In this document: piece by piece, positions 4,872 to 6,123 of the stretch | Position numbering within the stretch: position 1 is the stretch's first letter | Layout of the letters: every line of letters begins with the position of its first letter | Origin: Arthrobacter sp. | Lineage (GTDB): Bacteria > Actinomycetota > Actinomycetes > Actinomycetales > Micrococcaceae | Assembly (NCBI GenBank): GCA_018260285.1 | Contig: JAGLBH010000052.1 | Location: forward strand, 1-6,123 | DNA length: 6,123 nt | Direction of reading: 5' to 3' | Position numbers and translations under genes: made by a program | The notes under the pieces: generated by a model | Told to the model about the DNA's origin: nothing | Databases searched by the model: none | What the model saw: the letters and a program-made list of their open reading frames with translations, nothing else

Positions 4872-6113
4872 ATGGCACGGCCCTTCCCCGCGCATCCCTC
4901 TCCCCCGGTCGTCGCTCTCGTGCTCGCCGGAGGGCGAGGCGGGCGCCTCATGCCCCTGACAGAGGCCCGCGCGAAACCGGCTGTCCCCTTCGCGGGCTCG
5001 TATAGGATCATCGACGTGGTCCTCTCCAACCTCATGCACTCGAAGATGGAGAACGTGTGGATCGCCGAGCAGTACCGCCCCTTCACGCTCAACCGGCATC
5101 TCGCCGGCGGGCGTCCGTGGGACTTCGACTCCACGCGGCACGGCTTCCAGATTCTGCCCCCGGCGGAGGGGCGCAGCGAAGAGGGCTTCGCTGCCGGGAA
5201 CGGGCACTCGCTCCACCAGCAGGTTCCGCTCCTGCAGTCCTTCGGAGCTGAGACTGTCGTCGTGCTCTCTGCGGACCACCTCTACCATCTGGACCTCCGG
5301 CCGGTCATCGCCCAGCACCTCGAACGCGGCTCCGAGCTGACGGTGGTCACCACGGAGATCTCCGAGGACCCCTCGCGCTACGGCGTGGTCCAGGTGCACG
5401 ACGGCGCAGTCACCCGCTACGACTACAAGCCGGAGAGCCCCGAAGGGCAGCTCGTGGCCACGGAGATCTTCGTGTACCAGGTCTCGGCGCTGGCGGCCGT
5501 CACGGACGACCTCGTCCAGCGAGAGAAGGCCGCGGAGGAGCGGGCCGCGGCACGGGGCGAGGACTCCGAGCACGATCCTCGCGTGGACGGCGACTCGCTC
5601 GGCGACTACGGGGAGTCGATCATCCCCGCCTTCGTGGCCCGAGGCAAGGCCCACGAGTACCGGCTGGACGGCTACTGGCGGGACATCGGGACGATCGACG
5701 CCTTCTACCAGGCGCACATGGAACTCGTGCGGGGCGAGGGTCTGGAGCTCAACCGGCCGGAGTGGCCCGTGGTCACGAACCCGCGCGAGGTGAAGCCCGC
5801 CTGGATCGGGCCCTCGGCCTCCGTGGTCCGGTCCCTCGTCTCCCCCGGTGCCTCCGTTGAGGGATCGGTGGAGGACTCGGTCATCGGGCCCGGAGTGGCG
5901 GTGGAGCGCGGTGCGCAGGTGCGCCGGTCCGTGCTGCTCGGTGACTGCACTGTGCCGGCCGGTGCCAGGCTGGAGGCTGTCATCGCCGATGTGGGCGCTG
6001 ACATTCCTGAGGGCTCCACGGGTGAGAGCAAGCCAGGTCCGGGCAACATCACGGTGCTGGTGCCGGGACAGCGCAGACCCGCCTCCCCGGCGGATGAGAC
6101 GACGGGTCCCTGA
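4872..6113 (+). CDS. GlgC-like sugar-1-phosphate nucleotidyltransferase
   Basis: A 413-residue protein of the glucose-1-phosphate adenylyltransferase (GlgC) family, which makes ADP-glucose from ATP and glucose-1-phosphate for glycogen synthesis; E. coli GlgC has 431 residues. The N-terminal nucleotidyltransferase fold shows LAGGRGGRLMPLT (18-30), EARAKPAVPF (31-40), RIIDVVLSN (45-53), the catalytic-type Asp in LSADHLY (Asp135), DYKP (Lys186, sugar-phosphate site) and GYWRDIGT (267-274, Asp271). Residues ~305-395 are a hexapeptide-type left-handed beta-helix. It belongs to the divergent actinobacterial branch rather than classical GlgC, so the true substrate is not certain and I give no symbol. 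The GTADA-type substrate loop reads GNGHS (109-113), missing the usual acidic residue. A charged insert lies at 213-245. TGA at 6111-6113; the last ten bases of the window hold nothing identifiable. Confidence 0.88.
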   Translation: MARPFPAHPSPPVVALVLAGGRGGRLMPLTEARAKPAVPFAGSYRIIDVVLSNLMHSKMENVWIAEQYRPFTLNRHLAGGRPWDFDSTRHGFQILPPAEGRSEEGFAAGNGHSLHQQVPLLQSFGAETVVVLSADHLYHLDLRPVIAQHLERGSELTVVTTEISEDPSRYGVVQVHDGAVTRYDYKPESPEGQLVATEIFVYQVSALAAVTDDLVQREKAAEERAAARGEDSEHDPRVDGDSLGDYGESIIPAFVARGKAHEYRLDGYWRDIGTIDAFYQAHMELVRGEGLELNRPEWPVVTNPREVKPAWIGPSASVVRSLVSPGASVEGSVEDSVIGPGVAVERGAQVRRSVLLGDCTVPAGARLEAVIADVGADIPEGSTGESKPGPGNITVLVPGQRRPASPADETTGP

Positions 6114-6123
6114 CGGGCCGGGG

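Noticed and set aside
4833..5717. 294-codon open frame on the minus strand
   Set aside because: Antisense shadow of the GlgC-like gene, whose motifs and ribosome-binding site are unambiguous.

Overview
This window is from the chromosome of a high-GC Gram-positive bacterium, most likely an actinobacterium of the order Micrococcales (Arthrobacter/Kocuria/Rothia-like). The pointers are strong G/C bias at third codon positions, an RNase E of the actinobacterial type (catalytic core between long disordered N- and C-terminal extensions), an actinobacterial VKOR-family protein, an actinobacterial divergent GlgC-like protein, and the gene order VKOR < > rne - rplU - rpmA. The genus is an inference from these features; no database search was possible.

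Layout. On the minus strand, read right to left, are rne (ribonuclease E/G, 724-3807), a 297-base gap holding a promoter and a structured leader, rplU (ribosomal protein L21, 118-426) and the first 24 codons of rpmA (L27, cut by the window edge at base 1). On the plus strand, divergent from rne across a 371-382 base intergenic region (depending on the rne start), are a VKOR-family membrane thiol oxidoreductase (4190-4840) and, 31 bases downstream and probably co-transcribed, a GlgC-like sugar-phosphate nucleotidyltransferase (4872-6113).

The genes on the two sides belong to different processes. rne/rplU/rpmA serve RNA decay and maturation and the large ribosomal subunit. The plus-strand pair concerns disulfide formation outside the membrane and alpha-glucan or nucleotide-sugar metabolism; nothing in the sequence links those two beyond adjacency.

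The most interesting part is the non-coding DNA. The roughly 223-nt leader predicted for rplU contains two tandem copies of an RNA motif (5' CATGCCGYGAGG ... TTCCTC ... CAGATGC 3' on the minus strand) that both fold into a similar hairpin, one of them closed by a perfect 7-bp outer stem. Downstream are two mutually exclusive hairpins, and then an imperfect copy, exactly 66 bases upstream, of the rplU ribosome-binding/start region that opens a 16-codon upstream ORF. This looks like an undescribed cis-regulatory RNA for the L21-L27 operon, possibly autoregulatory. Smaller points are a probable leaderless VKOR mRNA, stacked hairpins over the rne start, and an altered substrate-loop motif in the GlgC-like protein. 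I found no tRNA, rRNA, insertion sequence or CRISPR array.
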